From a bacterium (GTDB lineage: Bacteria; Ratteibacteria; UBA8468), in the NCBI GenBank assembly GCA_030637775.1, contig DAOWFY010000176.1, positions 1-10,587 on the forward strand: a stretch of DNA of 10,587 nucleotides. The letters run 5' to 3'. Shown piece by piece: positions 1-6,280 of the stretch. The position numbers and the translations under genes are program-made. The notes below the pieces were generated by a model. That model made no database searches and had not been told where the DNA came from. It saw nothing but the letters and a program-made list of their open reading frames with translations. The stretch's first letter is position 1. Each line of letters begins with the position of its first letter.

Positions 1-958
1 GAACCACCTTAGCCAAAGCTGCTTCCTTTCCCACTTTAACTGCATTAGCGATAGCCGAGGCCGGGGATCGACCATGACTGATAATGCAGATACCATTCAC
101 CCCTAAAAGCATTCCTCCCCCATATTCGGCGTAGCTGACTTTTTTCTCCAATTCCTGGAGGAGGTTTCGGTTTAAAATAGCTCTTAACCTACCCAGAGGA
201 TGAGAAGAAAGACTATCCTTTACCATCTTTCTTATAAGATCAGCCATCCCTTCGCATGCTTTCAACACCACATTACCTACAAAGCCATCGGTAACGACAA
301 CATCAATATCTCCGGAGAAGATATCCTGACCTTCAATGTTGCCTTTGAAATTCAGGAAAGAGGAGGAAAGGAGCCGATAAGTCTCCTTACTTAAACTATT
401 TCCCTTTGTTTCCTCCTCGCCAATATTAAGGAGACCGATCGTCGGATTTTCCTTCTTTAGAAGAATCTGACTGCAGACATTTCCCATTACTGCGTATTGC
501 AAAAGATTATGGGGGGAAGGATCAACCATAGCCCCTACATCCAAAAAGATGCAAAATCCTTTAGGAGTGGGTAAAAAAACGGCAATGGCTGGTCGATCAA
601 CCCCAGGGAGAAATCCCAATTGTCTGATCGCCAAACCAACAAAGGCCGCGGTATTGCCAGCGCTAACTACCACCTCTGCCCTTTCTTCTTTAACTAATTT
701 AAGAGCGATAGAAAGGGAGGAATCCTTATCTTTCAAAAGGCTCAAAGAAACCTTCTCCCCCATCGGTACAATCTTATTGCTATCCTCTATCGTCACTTCT
801 GAGGATCCAGTAAATTGACCAGCAAAAGAGGTAGTGATCTTTTTTCTATCACCCACCAAGGCAAGATCAACCTTTTCTCGTCTTGCACCTAAAAGGGCTC
901 CTTCAATAATTTGTTCCACTCCCTTATCGGAACCCATTACATCTACGGCTACCTTCAT
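1..958 (-). CDS. plsX: Phosphate acyltransferase PlsX, 3' end outside window
   Basis: PlsX makes acyl-phosphate from acyl-ACP and phosphate, the first step of the PlsX/PlsY route to phosphatidic acid; it is a peripheral membrane enzyme. The frame is open from the ATG at 958 to the left edge (319 codons), so only roughly 10-20 C-terminal residues should be missing against a usual length near 330. Visible family motifs are VDVMGSD (residues 5-11), VVVSAGNTAAF (about 97-107), DVGAMVDPSP (about 140-149), LLNIGEEE, VVTDGFVGNVVLK and GGGMLLGVNGICIISHG near the end. The usual MGGD is MGSD here, a small deviation. The start overlaps the rpmF stop as ATGA, so it is translationally coupled; rpmF-plsX is the classic ribosomal protein/lipid synthesis pairing. 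Family assignment is firm. Confidence 0.95.
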   Translation of the reverse strand, partial: MKVAVDVMGSDKGVEQIIEGALLGARREKVDLALVGDRKKITTSFAGQFTGSSEVTIEDSNKIVPMGEKVSLSLLKDKDSSLSIALKLVKEERAEVVVSAGNTAAFVGLAIRQLGFLPGVDRPAIAVFLPTPKGFCIFLDVGAMVDPSPHNLLQYAVMGNVCSQILLKKENPTIGLLNIGEEETKGNSLSKETYRLLSSSFLNFKGNIEGQDIFSGDIDVVVTDGFVGNVVLKACEGMADLIRKMVKDSLSSHPLGRLRAILNRNLLQELEKKVSYAEYGGGMLLGVNGICIISHGRSPASAIANAVKVGKEAALAKVV

Positions 959-1152
959 TCTTTCTTCTTTTTCTTCTCTTTCTTTATCAAAACCGGTTTT
1001 TCCCCATAATAGCCACAATGAGGGCAGATACGATGGGAAAATCTTATTCCTTTACAGTGAGGGCAAAGGGAGAGTCCGGAGAGTTCATATCTTATAGATT
1101 TTCTCCGTTCATCTCTTCGGGATTTAGAATGTCTTCTTTTGGGATTTGGCAT
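955..1152 (-). CDS. rpmF: 50S ribosomal protein L32 (bL32)
   Basis: bL32 is a small zinc-binding protein of the large ribosomal subunit. The 65-residue product starts MPNPKRRHSKSRR, the typical L32 N-terminus, and has the zinc ribbon cysteines C30, C33, C43 and C46 in CPHC...CPHC. It ends in a lysine/glutamate-rich tail. All four zinc ligands are present, so this is the C+ (zinc-dependent) form of L32. The gene overlaps the 3' end of coaD by 29 nt in another frame, and its stop overlaps the plsX start by 4 nt, pointing to one transcript and translational coupling. The start is fixed by the conserved N-terminal motif. Confidence 0.95.
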   Translation of the reverse strand: MPNPKRRHSKSRRDERRKSIRYELSGLSLCPHCKGIRFSHRICPHCGYYGEKPVLIKKEKKKKKE

Positions 1153-1630
1153 GAGAGATTTTCTCCTTTAATTTCTCCTCTACAAATTTTGGAACATATC
1201 TGCTGATATCAGCCCCTAAGCCAGCAAGTTCCTTGACGAGGGAAGAGGAAAGATAAAAATAGGCTTCTGTAGGCATCATAAAAATTGTTTCTGTCTTCTC
1301 GTCCAATTTGCGGTTTGCCAAAACCATTTGGAATTCATATTCAAAGTCAGAGACGGCTCTCAAACCGCGGATGATGATTCTAACTCCTTTTCTTTTCAGA
1401 AAGTCAACCAGTAGTCCATCAAACTCCTCCACCCGAACATCCTTCATTTCCTTTATTGTCTCCTTCAGAAGAAGAATACGTTCCCGGAGAGAGAGAAGAG
1501 ACTTCTTCGTTGGATTGGAGGAAACGGCAATAATTAATTGATCGCAGATTTTCAAAGCTCTTTTGATGATGTCAAGATGGCCATAGGTTACCGGATCGAA
1601 ACTGCCCGGATAGACGATAACTCTTTTCAT
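1124..1630 (-). CDS. coaD: Phosphopantetheine adenylyltransferase
   Basis: CoaD transfers AMP from ATP to 4'-phosphopantetheine, giving dephospho-CoA, the penultimate step of coenzyme A synthesis in the cytoplasm. The 168-residue product matches the family length. It starts with YPGSFDPVTYGHLDII, which includes the nucleotidyltransferase T/HxGH motif (T15-H18). Further family motifs are RGLRAVSDFEYEFQMVLANR in the middle and the LSSSLVKELA segment that corresponds to the ISSS motif contacting ATP. The ATG lies 1 nt after the rsmD stop, so rsmD-coaD forms the common bacterial pair. The C-terminal tail (about 11 residues) extends over the rpmF start; this tail is poorly conserved in the family, which may explain how such a long overlap is tolerated. 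Confidence 0.96.
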   Translation of the reverse strand: MKRVIVYPGSFDPVTYGHLDIIKRALKICDQLIIAVSSNPTKKSLLSLRERILLLKETIKEMKDVRVEEFDGLLVDFLKRKGVRIIIRGLRAVSDFEYEFQMVLANRKLDEKTETIFMMPTEAYFYLSSSLVKELAGLGADISRYVPKFVEEKLKEKISHAKSQKKTF

Positions 1631-1631
1631 C

Positions 1632-2237
1632 TTATAATTTAATTGTAGTGCGAGGCTTTAGCCTCGCTAATTTATAAAATGATAGTGTTGACCTTCCGTA
1701 TTGCTTCTGCTTAGTTAAGTAAAAAGGCTCGATTGCTTCGGGAATATCTTTCCCCCTCCGATGTTCCAAAATAAGCACACCCTTATCTGAAAGAAGTCGA
1801 TACCTCCTGACCATTTCCAAAATTCCTTTTAATTTTTCTAAAAGTATTGAATATGGTGGATCAAGAAAGATGAACTTAAATTTTTTACCATTTTTAGATA
1901 GGATTGTCAACACCTTCTCTACGGGAAGGCAATAAACTTCAGTCCTTTCCCTCACTCCCAATTCATTTAGATTTCTCTCAATTACCGCCACGCATCTTTT
2001 TTCCTTCTCCGCAAAAACAACCTCTTTTGCTCCTCTACTTAAAGCCTCCAATCCTACTGTGCCCAAACCCGCATAAAGGTCTAAAAAATTTCCTTTTTTA
2101 AGGTCACCCAAAATATCAAAGAGCGCCTCTCTCACTCTATTCTTGGTAGGCTGAACCTTCAGACCCCTGCCTATCTTTAATCTCTTTCCCCTCCAGACTC
2201 CCCCAATAATCCTTAATTTCTTTTCATTAAATATCAT
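1632..2237 (-). CDS. rsmD: 16S rRNA (guanine(966)-N2)-methyltransferase RsmD
   Basis: RsmD methylates N2 of G966 (E. coli numbering) in 16S rRNA of the 30S subunit, using S-adenosylmethionine. The 201-residue product has the N-terminal RIIGGVWRGKRL (9-20), PTKNRVREALFDIL (30-43), the SAM-binding FLDLYAGLGTVGLEALSRGA (51-70) and the catalytic motif DPPY (126-129). QYGRSTLSFY near the C-terminus is also typical. The protein should end soon after LSFYKL, but it continues with about 11 residues, and the codons for residues 191-196 are exactly an 18-bp palindrome (1650-1667), so the tail looks like a repeat captured by the gene. Upstream there is no strong ribosome binding site next to the ATG at 2237. 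The stop lies 1 nt before coaD. Confidence 0.95.
   Translation of the reverse strand: MIFNEKKLRIIGGVWRGKRLKIGRGLKVQPTKNRVREALFDILGDLKKGNFLDLYAGLGTVGLEALSRGAKEVVFAEKEKRCVAVIERNLNELGVRERTEVYCLPVEKVLTILSKNGKKFKFIFLDPPYSILLEKLKGILEMVRRYRLLSDKGVLILEHRRGKDIPEAIEPFYLTKQKQYGRSTLSFYKLARLKPRTTIKL
1650..1667. repeat. 18-bp perfect palindrome inside the 3' end of rsmD
   Basis: GCGAGGCT-TT-AGCCTCGC is a perfect 8-bp inverted repeat with a 2-nt centre. It falls exactly on six rsmD codons (A-R-L-K-P-R on the minus strand), 15 nt before the stop codon. It may be a small dispersed palindromic (REP-like) element; a single copy in this window cannot prove that. It could also act as a weak hairpin between rsmD and coaD in the mRNA. 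Confidence 0.7.
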
Positions 2238-2311
2238 CCGAAATTTCGTCTAAATAGTTTTATTAGCTACTTGTCCGCCATCTTCTTTCTGAACCTCATT
2301 AATAATTCTTT
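2238..2311. other. Intergenic gap between toxin gene and rsmD, nothing assignable
   Basis: This 74-bp stretch holds no clear -35/-10 pair and no hairpin followed by a T-run on the minus strand. rsmD may therefore be transcribed from further upstream, either the antitoxin promoter at 2920-2948 or the secDF transcript. One frame is open across it to a TAG just before rsmD, but it has no start codon and no recognisable product. Confidence 0.4.
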
Positions 2312-2605
2312 CTACGGATGAGGGATAATTGAAATTATAGTAATCTGTTTCCTCTCCGGACCATAGTACCAAAAAATACGGTAAGCAGCAGAAGTTAAGC
2401 TTTCAGCATATACTTCAAAAACTTTTTCACCATTTGGCCCTTGCAAAGAACTGTATTCATGAGTATGAAGGCCGGGATGGCGAGGATTCCTCGCTAAGAG
2501 TTTAATAGATTTGACAACAGCTTTGTATCGTTTTTCTAATCCCTTATTTCTTTTTAAAACCTCAAGCTGTTCTTTTACAAGATTTGTTTGAATAATTTTA
2601 AACAC
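2312..2605 (-). CDS. RelE/ParE-like toxin of a small toxin-antitoxin pair
   Basis: The 97-residue protein belongs, by recall, to a widespread family of RelE/ParE-fold proteins often annotated as hypothetical. Its hallmarks are NPRHPGLHTHEYSSLQGPNG (about 39-58), KVFEVYAESLTSAAYRIFWYYGP and the ending ITIISIIPHP. A predicted compact alpha/beta protein with conserved basic and histidine residues fits an mRNA interferase or gyrase poison; which of these it is cannot be told from sequence. It starts with GTG at 2605, preceded by AGGA (2612-2615) that overlaps the stop of the upstream antitoxin gene, so the two are translationally coupled with an 8-nt gap. The order antitoxin then toxin is the usual type II layout. 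Toxicity is inferred, not shown. Confidence 0.7.
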   Translation of the reverse strand: MFKIIQTNLVKEQLEVLKRNKGLEKRYKAVVKSIKLLARNPRHPGLHTHEYSSLQGPNGEKVFEVYAESLTSAAYRIFWYYGPERKQITIISIIPHP

Positions 2606-2613
2606 GTAAAATC

Positions 2614-2898
2614 CTATAATTTTTTCAAGTCAAGTTTTGAGGTTTTCTTTTCTTTGGCTTGTTTCAATCCTTTTCTTACAGAGGACAATGCTCCCTTGTT
2701 TTGGTAAAGCCAGATCTCTGAAGCGGGGATTTCAACTATTGGTCGCAAGAGAATTTCTCCGGATCTGTTTTGATATATACGAACGCGCTTGTAGTGTCCT
2801 GCAAGATATTTCCCGAGCACAATGCGTTCTCGCCCATCAATAGTTTTAGTAGCAATCTCACGAAAATTGTCCGTGATATGCACAATTTCTTGTCTCAT
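2614..2898 (-). CDS. Probable antitoxin partner of the RelE/ParE-like gene
   Basis: A 94-residue protein directly upstream of the toxin-like gene. The middle part, RVRIYQNRSGEILLRPIVEIPASEIWLYQNKGALSSVRKGLKQA, resembles proteins that accompany this toxin family: an AbrB/MazE-like strand segment followed by an IPA(S/R)E-WL-N--AL--V--GL helix that would wrap the toxin. The C-terminus is lysine-rich and charged. Its ATG at 2898 is preceded by AGGAGGTGAT (2904-2913), a near-complete complement of the 16S rRNA 3' end, implying much stronger translation than for the toxin, as antitoxins need. A promoter at 2920-2948 precedes it. If it binds DNA it would repress this promoter; that is inference. Confidence 0.65.
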   Translation of the reverse strand: MRQEIVHITDNFREIATKTIDGRERIVLGKYLAGHYKRVRIYQNRSGEILLRPIVEIPASEIWLYQNKGALSSVRKGLKQAKEKKTSKLDLKKL

Positions 2899-2903
2899 CT
2901 AAA

Positions 2904-2913
2904 ATCACCTCCT
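2904..2913 (-). promoter_or_regulatory. Full-length Shine-Dalgarno of the antitoxin gene
   Basis: AGGAGGTGAT on the minus strand, 5 nt before the ATG at 2898. It is much stronger than the ribosome binding sites of neighbouring genes and shows that the antitoxin start is right. It also shows that the host 16S rRNA has the standard anti-Shine-Dalgarno. Confidence 0.9.
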
Positions 2914-2919
2914 ACTTTT

Positions 2920-2948
2920 AGGTTACCAGAAATCCCAGAATGTGTCAA
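2920..2948 (-). promoter_or_regulatory. Predicted promoter of the antitoxin-toxin pair
   Basis: On the minus strand TTGACA (2943-2948) is a perfect -35 box, with a 17-bp spacer and TAACCT (2920-2925) as a poor -10 box. Transcription would start a few bases before the Shine-Dalgarno at 2904-2913. The weak -10 leaves some doubt. Confidence 0.5.
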
Positions 2949-2987
2949 GTGGGAATTGGGGAAAACACCCATTGGCTTATCTAGCCC

Positions 2988-3878
2988 CTAAACGCGGAAG
3001 CGATGAGGACTTTTCTTTTCCCATTCTATAACTAAAGCACTGGCGATAAAGATCGAGGAATAGGTTCCGGTAATCACGCCTACTAAAAGAGCAAAGGCAA
3101 AGTTATGAATGACATCTCCTCCCAAGAAGAAAAGAGAAAGGAGTACCAAAATTGTAGTAAAAGAGGTAATCAGGGTCCGACCTAAAACCTGATTGATGCT
3201 TTCATTGAATAATTCCACGTGATTGGTCTTTTTGGTTTTCCTTAAATTTTCCCGGATGCGGTCAAAAATTACAATGGTATCATTGATGGAGTAACCGGCA
3301 AGCGCCAAAAGAGCAGCAATAATCTTGCCATCAATCTGTTTGCCAAAAAGAGCCAAGAACCCAATGGTTATTAGGATATCATGAAAAATGGCAATTACCC
3401 CACAGGCGGCAAATCTGAATTCAAAACGGAAAGCAACATAACAAAGAATACCAATTATTCCATAAAAAAAGGCCAAAAGTCCTTTCCTTCGAAGAGTCTT
3501 ACCCATTGTTGGGCTAATCATCTCATCGGCTACAATCTCAAAACGATTATTATCCAATCCCTTCCTGAACTGGGCTAAAATCCCCGAGGTACTTGAGGTA
3601 GTTTTTAAGACGATTTCACGCTTGGTCTTTCCAATTTCTTGGATGGGAATTTGGCTCAAACCCATATTTTTCAGGGAATTTCTAATTTCATTTAAGGAGA
3701 TTGGCTTTTCAAACCTTAATTGCAGGAGTCTCCCTCCGGTAAAATCGATGGCAAAGTTGCTCCTGCCTCGCTCGATAAAGACAAAAAGACCCAAAACAAT
3801 AAATAATGCAGAAAGAAAAAAGAAAAACCTTCTCTTCCCAAAAAAATCTATTCTCGTTTCCTTTTTTATCAGTTTCAT
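2988..3878 (-). CDS. secF: Protein translocase subunit SecF
   Basis: SecF pairs with SecD in the inner membrane and helps SecYEG export by using the proton motive force on the periplasmic side. The 296 residues show a first membrane segment (about 19-35), the periplasmic domain opening FAIDFTGG (42-49), then five further membrane segments from about residue 133. The conserved transmembrane motif GYSINDTIVIFDRIREN lies at 195-211, and its Asp200 and Arg207 belong to the proton-path region of the family. The start overlaps the secD stop by one base (TAATG), with GGAGAGG about 10 nt upstream inside secD. No hairpin terminator is seen after the stop. SecD and SecF are separate here, as in most bacteria outside the Bacillus fusion type. 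Confidence 0.96.
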   Translation of the reverse strand: MKLIKKETRIDFFGKRRFFFFLSALFIVLGLFVFIERGRSNFAIDFTGGRLLQLRFEKPISLNEIRNSLKNMGLSQIPIQEIGKTKREIVLKTTSSTSGILAQFRKGLDNNRFEIVADEMISPTMGKTLRRKGLLAFFYGIIGILCYVAFRFEFRFAACGVIAIFHDILITIGFLALFGKQIDGKIIAALLALAGYSINDTIVIFDRIRENLRKTKKTNHVELFNESINQVLGRTLITSFTTILVLLSLFFLGGDVIHNFAFALLVGVITGTYSSIFIASALVIEWEKKSPHRFRV

Positions 3879-5194
3879 TAAATGCTCAACCTCTCCACTC
3901 GATATTGACTGCAGATAAAATCAAAGATAAGTTTAGTAACAAAGACCGCCGTGAAAATATTGGCTAAGATCCCGACTGTAAGGGTCAGTCCAAAGCCCTT
4001 AATAGAACCGGTGCCAAAGAGAAAGAGAACAAAACCGGCAATGACCGTAGTAAGATTTGAATCCACAATGGTCACCAATGCCCTTTCATAACCGGCATCA
4101 ATGCTGGAGCGAATTGCCTTTCTTATTTTTAGTTCCTCCCGGATCCGTTCAAAGATAAGGACATTGGCGTCGACTGCCAAGCCAATCGTTAAAGCGATAC
4201 CTGCGATACCAGGAAGCGTCAGGGTTGCTTTGAAAAAGGCGAGGATGGCTAAAATAATAAGAATATTGAGGAAAAGGGCAAAATTGGCAATCATCCCGGA
4301 AGCCGCATAGTAAATCACCATAAAGAGCACCACCAGAATTGCTCCCAAAATGGCCGAAGTTGCTCCTTTCTTGATAGAATCACGCCCCAAACTGGGACCA
4401 ACAATCCTTTTCTGGATAATGGATAGTTCTGCCGGGAGTGCCCCTGCGCGGAGAATTATTGCTAAGTCCTTTGCCTCCTCCATCGTGAACCGACCGCTAA
4501 TCTGAGCCTTGCCGCTGGGAATACGGTCCCTGATTACCGGGGCAGAGAAAACCTTACCGTCAAGAACAATCGCAAGCCTCTTTTCAATATTGTCGCTGGT
4601 AATCTTGGCAAACTTCCTTGCTCCTTCTCGATTAAATTCCAACCTGACCTCAGGAAGACCGTTATCGTCGATACCAACATAGGCATCCTTCAAACCAGAA
4701 CCGGTAAGTTCCGCTTGTCTCTTTAAAAGTAATGGAGGACCCTGCCGCGGGATTCCTCGCTCATCCTTTTTAACAAGATAAGCGATTTCATACTCTTCTG
4801 GAATATCCCCGGAAAGTGCTTTGTCCAAAAGTTCGGCATCATCATTAACCAACTTGAATTCCAAGAGGGCAGTCTTGCCAATAATCTCAATTGCCCTTTC
4901 TGGGTCCTTTATTCCCGGGAGTTGAACCAAAATACAATCCTCCCCTGCCTTCTGTATCACCGGCTCCGTTACCCCTAAAGCATCAATCCGATTGCGAATA
5001 ACCTCTAAGGCTCGCTCGGTAGCATCTCGCGCAGTTTCCTCTTTTAGACCACTCTTCTCTACCTGCAGCATCAGCTGCATTCCTCCCAAAAGGTCAAGTC
5101 CCCGCCTGATCTTCTTTGCCGGCGGATATACCTGCCAGGCACAGAGCCCGATAATTGCTAATACGAATAAAAGTTTATATTTTATTGTCTTCAT
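3878..5194 (-). CDS. secD: Protein translocase subunit SecD
   Basis: SecD is the partner of SecF in the accessory complex of the Sec translocon in the inner membrane. The 438 residues are on the short side but complete: one N-terminal membrane segment (about 7-23), GLDLLGG (32-38), the P1 head motif RNRIDALGVTEPVIQ (67-81), the hinge region RAGALPAELSIIQKRIVGPSLG (249-270), then five membrane segments. The signature VDANVLIFERIREE (341-354) carries the Asp342 and Arg350 expected for proton coupling. It begins 3 nt after the hisI stop, with GGAAG about 10 nt before the ATG, so it is transcribed with hisI. No yajC is found upstream in this window, where secD often has one. Confidence 0.96.
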   Translation of the reverse strand: MKTIKYKLLFVLAIIGLCAWQVYPPAKKIRRGLDLLGGMQLMLQVEKSGLKEETARDATERALEVIRNRIDALGVTEPVIQKAGEDCILVQLPGIKDPERAIEIIGKTALLEFKLVNDDAELLDKALSGDIPEEYEIAYLVKKDERGIPRQGPPLLLKRQAELTGSGLKDAYVGIDDNGLPEVRLEFNREGARKFAKITSDNIEKRLAIVLDGKVFSAPVIRDRIPSGKAQISGRFTMEEAKDLAIILRAGALPAELSIIQKRIVGPSLGRDSIKKGATSAILGAILVVLFMVIYYAASGMIANFALFLNILIILAILAFFKATLTLPGIAGIALTIGLAVDANVLIFERIREELKIRKAIRSSIDAGYERALVTIVDSNLTTVIAGFVLFLFGTGSIKGFGLTLTVGILANIFTAVFVTKLIFDFICSQYRVERLSI

Positions 5195-5197
5195 AAT

Positions 5198-5587
5198 CTA
5201 ATAGACTTCCTTCGGCGCAAAAACCTTTTTCTCAATTACTTTAAATCTTCCGGAAGAGGGTTCGAACTTTCGATAGAAGCAACTCCGGTATCCCTTATGG
5301 CAGGCTCCCTTTAATTGCTTTACCTTAAGAAGAAGAGTATCATTATCACAATCAAGGAGAATCTCCTCTAATAATTGAAAGTGACCCGAGACCTCCCCCT
5401 TTAACCAGACTCTTTTTCTTGACCTGCTAAAAAAATGAACCTTTTTAGTCTCCAAGGTTTTCCGAAAAGATTTCTCGTTCATATAGCCAAGCATCAAGAC
5501 TTCATTATTCTCTACATCCTGAATGATTGCCGGAATAAGTCCATCTTTGTTAAATTTTAACTCTTTAACAATGTCTTGCGTCTTCAT
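5198..5587 (-). CDS. hisI: Phosphoribosyl-AMP cyclohydrolase HisI
   Basis: HisI opens the adenine ring of phosphoribosyl-AMP, the third step of histidine synthesis in the cytoplasm. I place the start at ATG 5587 (129 residues, MKTQDIVKELKF), because the longer open frame back to 5668 crosses the predicted promoter and the repeat and has no family similarity. Visible motifs are LMLGYMNEKSF, HFFSRSRKRVWLKGEVSGH, DCDND (79-83, Mg-binding aspartates plus zinc-binding Cys80) and ACHKGYRSCFYR with zinc ligands Cys96 and Cys103. There is no HisE pyrophosphohydrolase domain fused at the C-terminus. It heads a hisI-secD-secF transcription unit, an unexpected partner for secDF. The promoter -10 lies only about 12 nt before the ATG, so the message would be nearly leaderless. 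Confidence 0.94.
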   Translation of the reverse strand: MKTQDIVKELKFNKDGLIPAIIQDVENNEVLMLGYMNEKSFRKTLETKKVHFFSRSRKRVWLKGEVSGHFQLLEEILLDCDNDTLLLKVKQLKGACHKGYRSCFYRKFEPSSGRFKVIEKKVFAPKEVY

Positions 5588-5596
5588 TCTTAAGTA

Positions 5597-5631
5597 GTTA
5601 TAATAAGATAAATATGGTTTTCTGTCAAAAA
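5597..5631. repeat. 35-bp direct repeat, left copy (carries hisI promoter)
   Basis: Identical over all 35 bases to 7247-7281, in the same orientation. It contains the hisI -35 and -10 boxes on the minus strand. In this copy it is followed after a few bases by a 28-nt segment like the alkyltransferase active-site region (5635-5662), as in a shortened version of the right-hand copy. Confidence 0.95.
5600..5628 (-). promoter_or_regulatory. Predicted promoter of hisI-secD-secF
   Basis: Minus strand TTGACA (5623-5628), 17-bp spacer, TATTAT (5600-5605): 11 of 12 consensus bases with ideal spacing. The predicted start point is about 5593, leaving roughly 5-6 nt of leader before the hisI ATG at 5587. 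Confidence 0.8.
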
Positions 5632-5634
5632 TTA

Positions 5635-5662
5635 CCCCTTCCCTTTTACCATCCCCTGCCAT
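5635..5662 (+). pseudogene. Fragment of an alkyltransferase active-site region
   Basis: This 28-nt stretch matches 7634-7661 inside the alkyltransferase gene at 26 of 28 positions. Read in the same frame it gives PFPFTIPCHT against PFPFAIPCHR in the intact gene; one of the two differences is synonymous. It sits next to the 35-bp repeat in the same order and orientation as in the right-hand copy, so it is probably a relic with an internal deletion of about 350 nt, not a chance match. Confidence 0.6.
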
Positions 5663-5674
5663 ACCCACACACCC

Positions 5675-5703
5675 TTGACACCCTCCTCACGATGTGATAG
5701 ACT
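5675..5703 (+). promoter_or_regulatory. Predicted promoter of the DUF104/MazF pair
   Basis: TTGACA (5675-5680), 17-bp spacer, TAGACT (5698-5703). The -35 is perfect and the -10 matches 4 of 6. Transcription would begin around 5710, just before GGAGGT at 5711-5716. Confidence 0.5.
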
Positions 5704-5710
5704 TGATAAT

Positions 5711-5716
5711 GGAGGT
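5711..5716 (+). promoter_or_regulatory. Shine-Dalgarno that points to the ATA start
   Basis: GGAGGT, 5 nt before ATA at 5722. Its position supports initiation at 5722 and argues that the start codon was ATG until recently. Confidence 0.7.
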
Positions 5717-5721
5717 GCAAA

Positions 5722-5934
5722 ATAGCTAAGATTATCCATGCTATATTTGAAAATGGTGTTTTCCGCCCGGTAGACAAAATCAGCCTTCCTGAACATCAAG
5801 AAGTTGAAATTATTATCCAAGAAGATATTCCAACCAGGCTTATAGCTGTTGTGGCGGAGAGAACAGGAGGGTTTGATTTCCTCGCTGATCCGAGAGAAGA
5901 TATATACACTATCGCCGATGGAGAACCCATTTAA
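5722..5934 (+). CDS. DUF104 (AF2212-like) antitoxin without a canonical start codon
   Basis: Reading from 5722 gives a 70-residue protein whose first part, (ATA)AKIIHAIFENGVFRPVDK then LPEHQEVEIII, is the standard opening of DUF104/AF2212-like antitoxins. It ends DPREDIYTIADGEPI. The frame has a stop at 5707-5709 and no ATG, GTG or TTG before about codon 45, so normal gene finders will miss it. GGAGGT (5711-5716) lies 5 nt before ATA at 5722, exactly where the family's initiator Met-Ala/Ser-Lys would be, so ATA has replaced ATG. It may start weakly on AUA, or at AUU 5731, or be silenced. It overlaps the toxin gene by 17 nt. Its family's known role is to bind and neutralise the adjacent toxin; whether enough is made here is unknown. 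Confidence 0.75.
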   Translation: MAKIIHAIFENGVFRPVDKISLPEHQEVEIIIQEDIPTRLIAVVAERTGGFDFLADPREDIYTIADGEPI

Positions 5935-6280
5935 AATTATACTAAAACGTGGCGATATTGTCTTAGTGCCTTTCCCATTCACTGACCTGTCAAAGGAAAA
6001 AGTTAGACCCGCTGTTGTTATTTCTTCCAAAAATGATGTTGATGTCAGCGTTGCTTTCATCTCTGCCATTATTCCCGAAGAGCCCACCGAGGTTGATTTT
6101 GTGTTATCAGAATCCCATCCTGATTTTTCAATGACAGGCTTGAAGAAATCATCTGTATTCAAAATGAATAAGGTTCTTACACTTGAACGATCAAAAATTT
6201 TACGCCGACTTGGTAGAATTTCTCCATCTATTCAAAAAGAACTTGACCCTAGATTTAAACTTGCCTTTGGTATAGAATAA
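5918..6280 (+). CDS. MazF/PemK-family toxin
   Basis: MazF/PemK toxins are small endoribonucleases that cut mRNA at short motifs. The 120-residue product has the family's first strand block RGDIVLVPFPFTDLSKEKVRPAVVIS (from about residue 11), with the Arg-Pro-Ala-Val-Val core that lines the RNA site, and the later S-F-MNKVLTLERSKILRRLGRIS segment that matches the second half of the fold. I chose ATG 5918 because a longer frame from TTG 5849 lies wholly inside the antitoxin and carries no family sequence. There is no good Shine-Dalgarno, so translation probably depends on ribosomes ending the overlapping antitoxin frame at 5932-5934. DUF104 antitoxins more often sit beside PIN toxins, so a MazF partner is a less usual pairing. 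Confidence 0.85.
   Translation: MENPFKIILKRGDIVLVPFPFTDLSKEKVRPAVVISSKNDVDVSVAFISAIIPEEPTEVDFVLSESHPDFSMTGLKKSSVFKMNKVLTLERSKILRRLGRISPSIQKELDPRFKLAFGIE

Noticed and set aside
2238-2320. Open frame ending just before rsmD on the minus strand
   Set aside because: It has no start codon and overlaps the toxin end; too short to assign.
2940-2987. Terminator after secF
   Set aside because: The runs of G and C here do not form a proper stem and there is no T-run on the minus strand.
5588-5668. N-terminal extension of hisI
   Set aside because: The extra 27 codons cross the promoter and the 35-bp repeat and have no HisI similarity; the conserved protein starts at 5587.
5632-6162. Long open frame on the minus strand (176 codons)
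   Set aside because: It lies opposite the DUF104 antitoxin and MazF-like toxin, both of which match known families, and its own product resembles nothing; it is a shadow frame.
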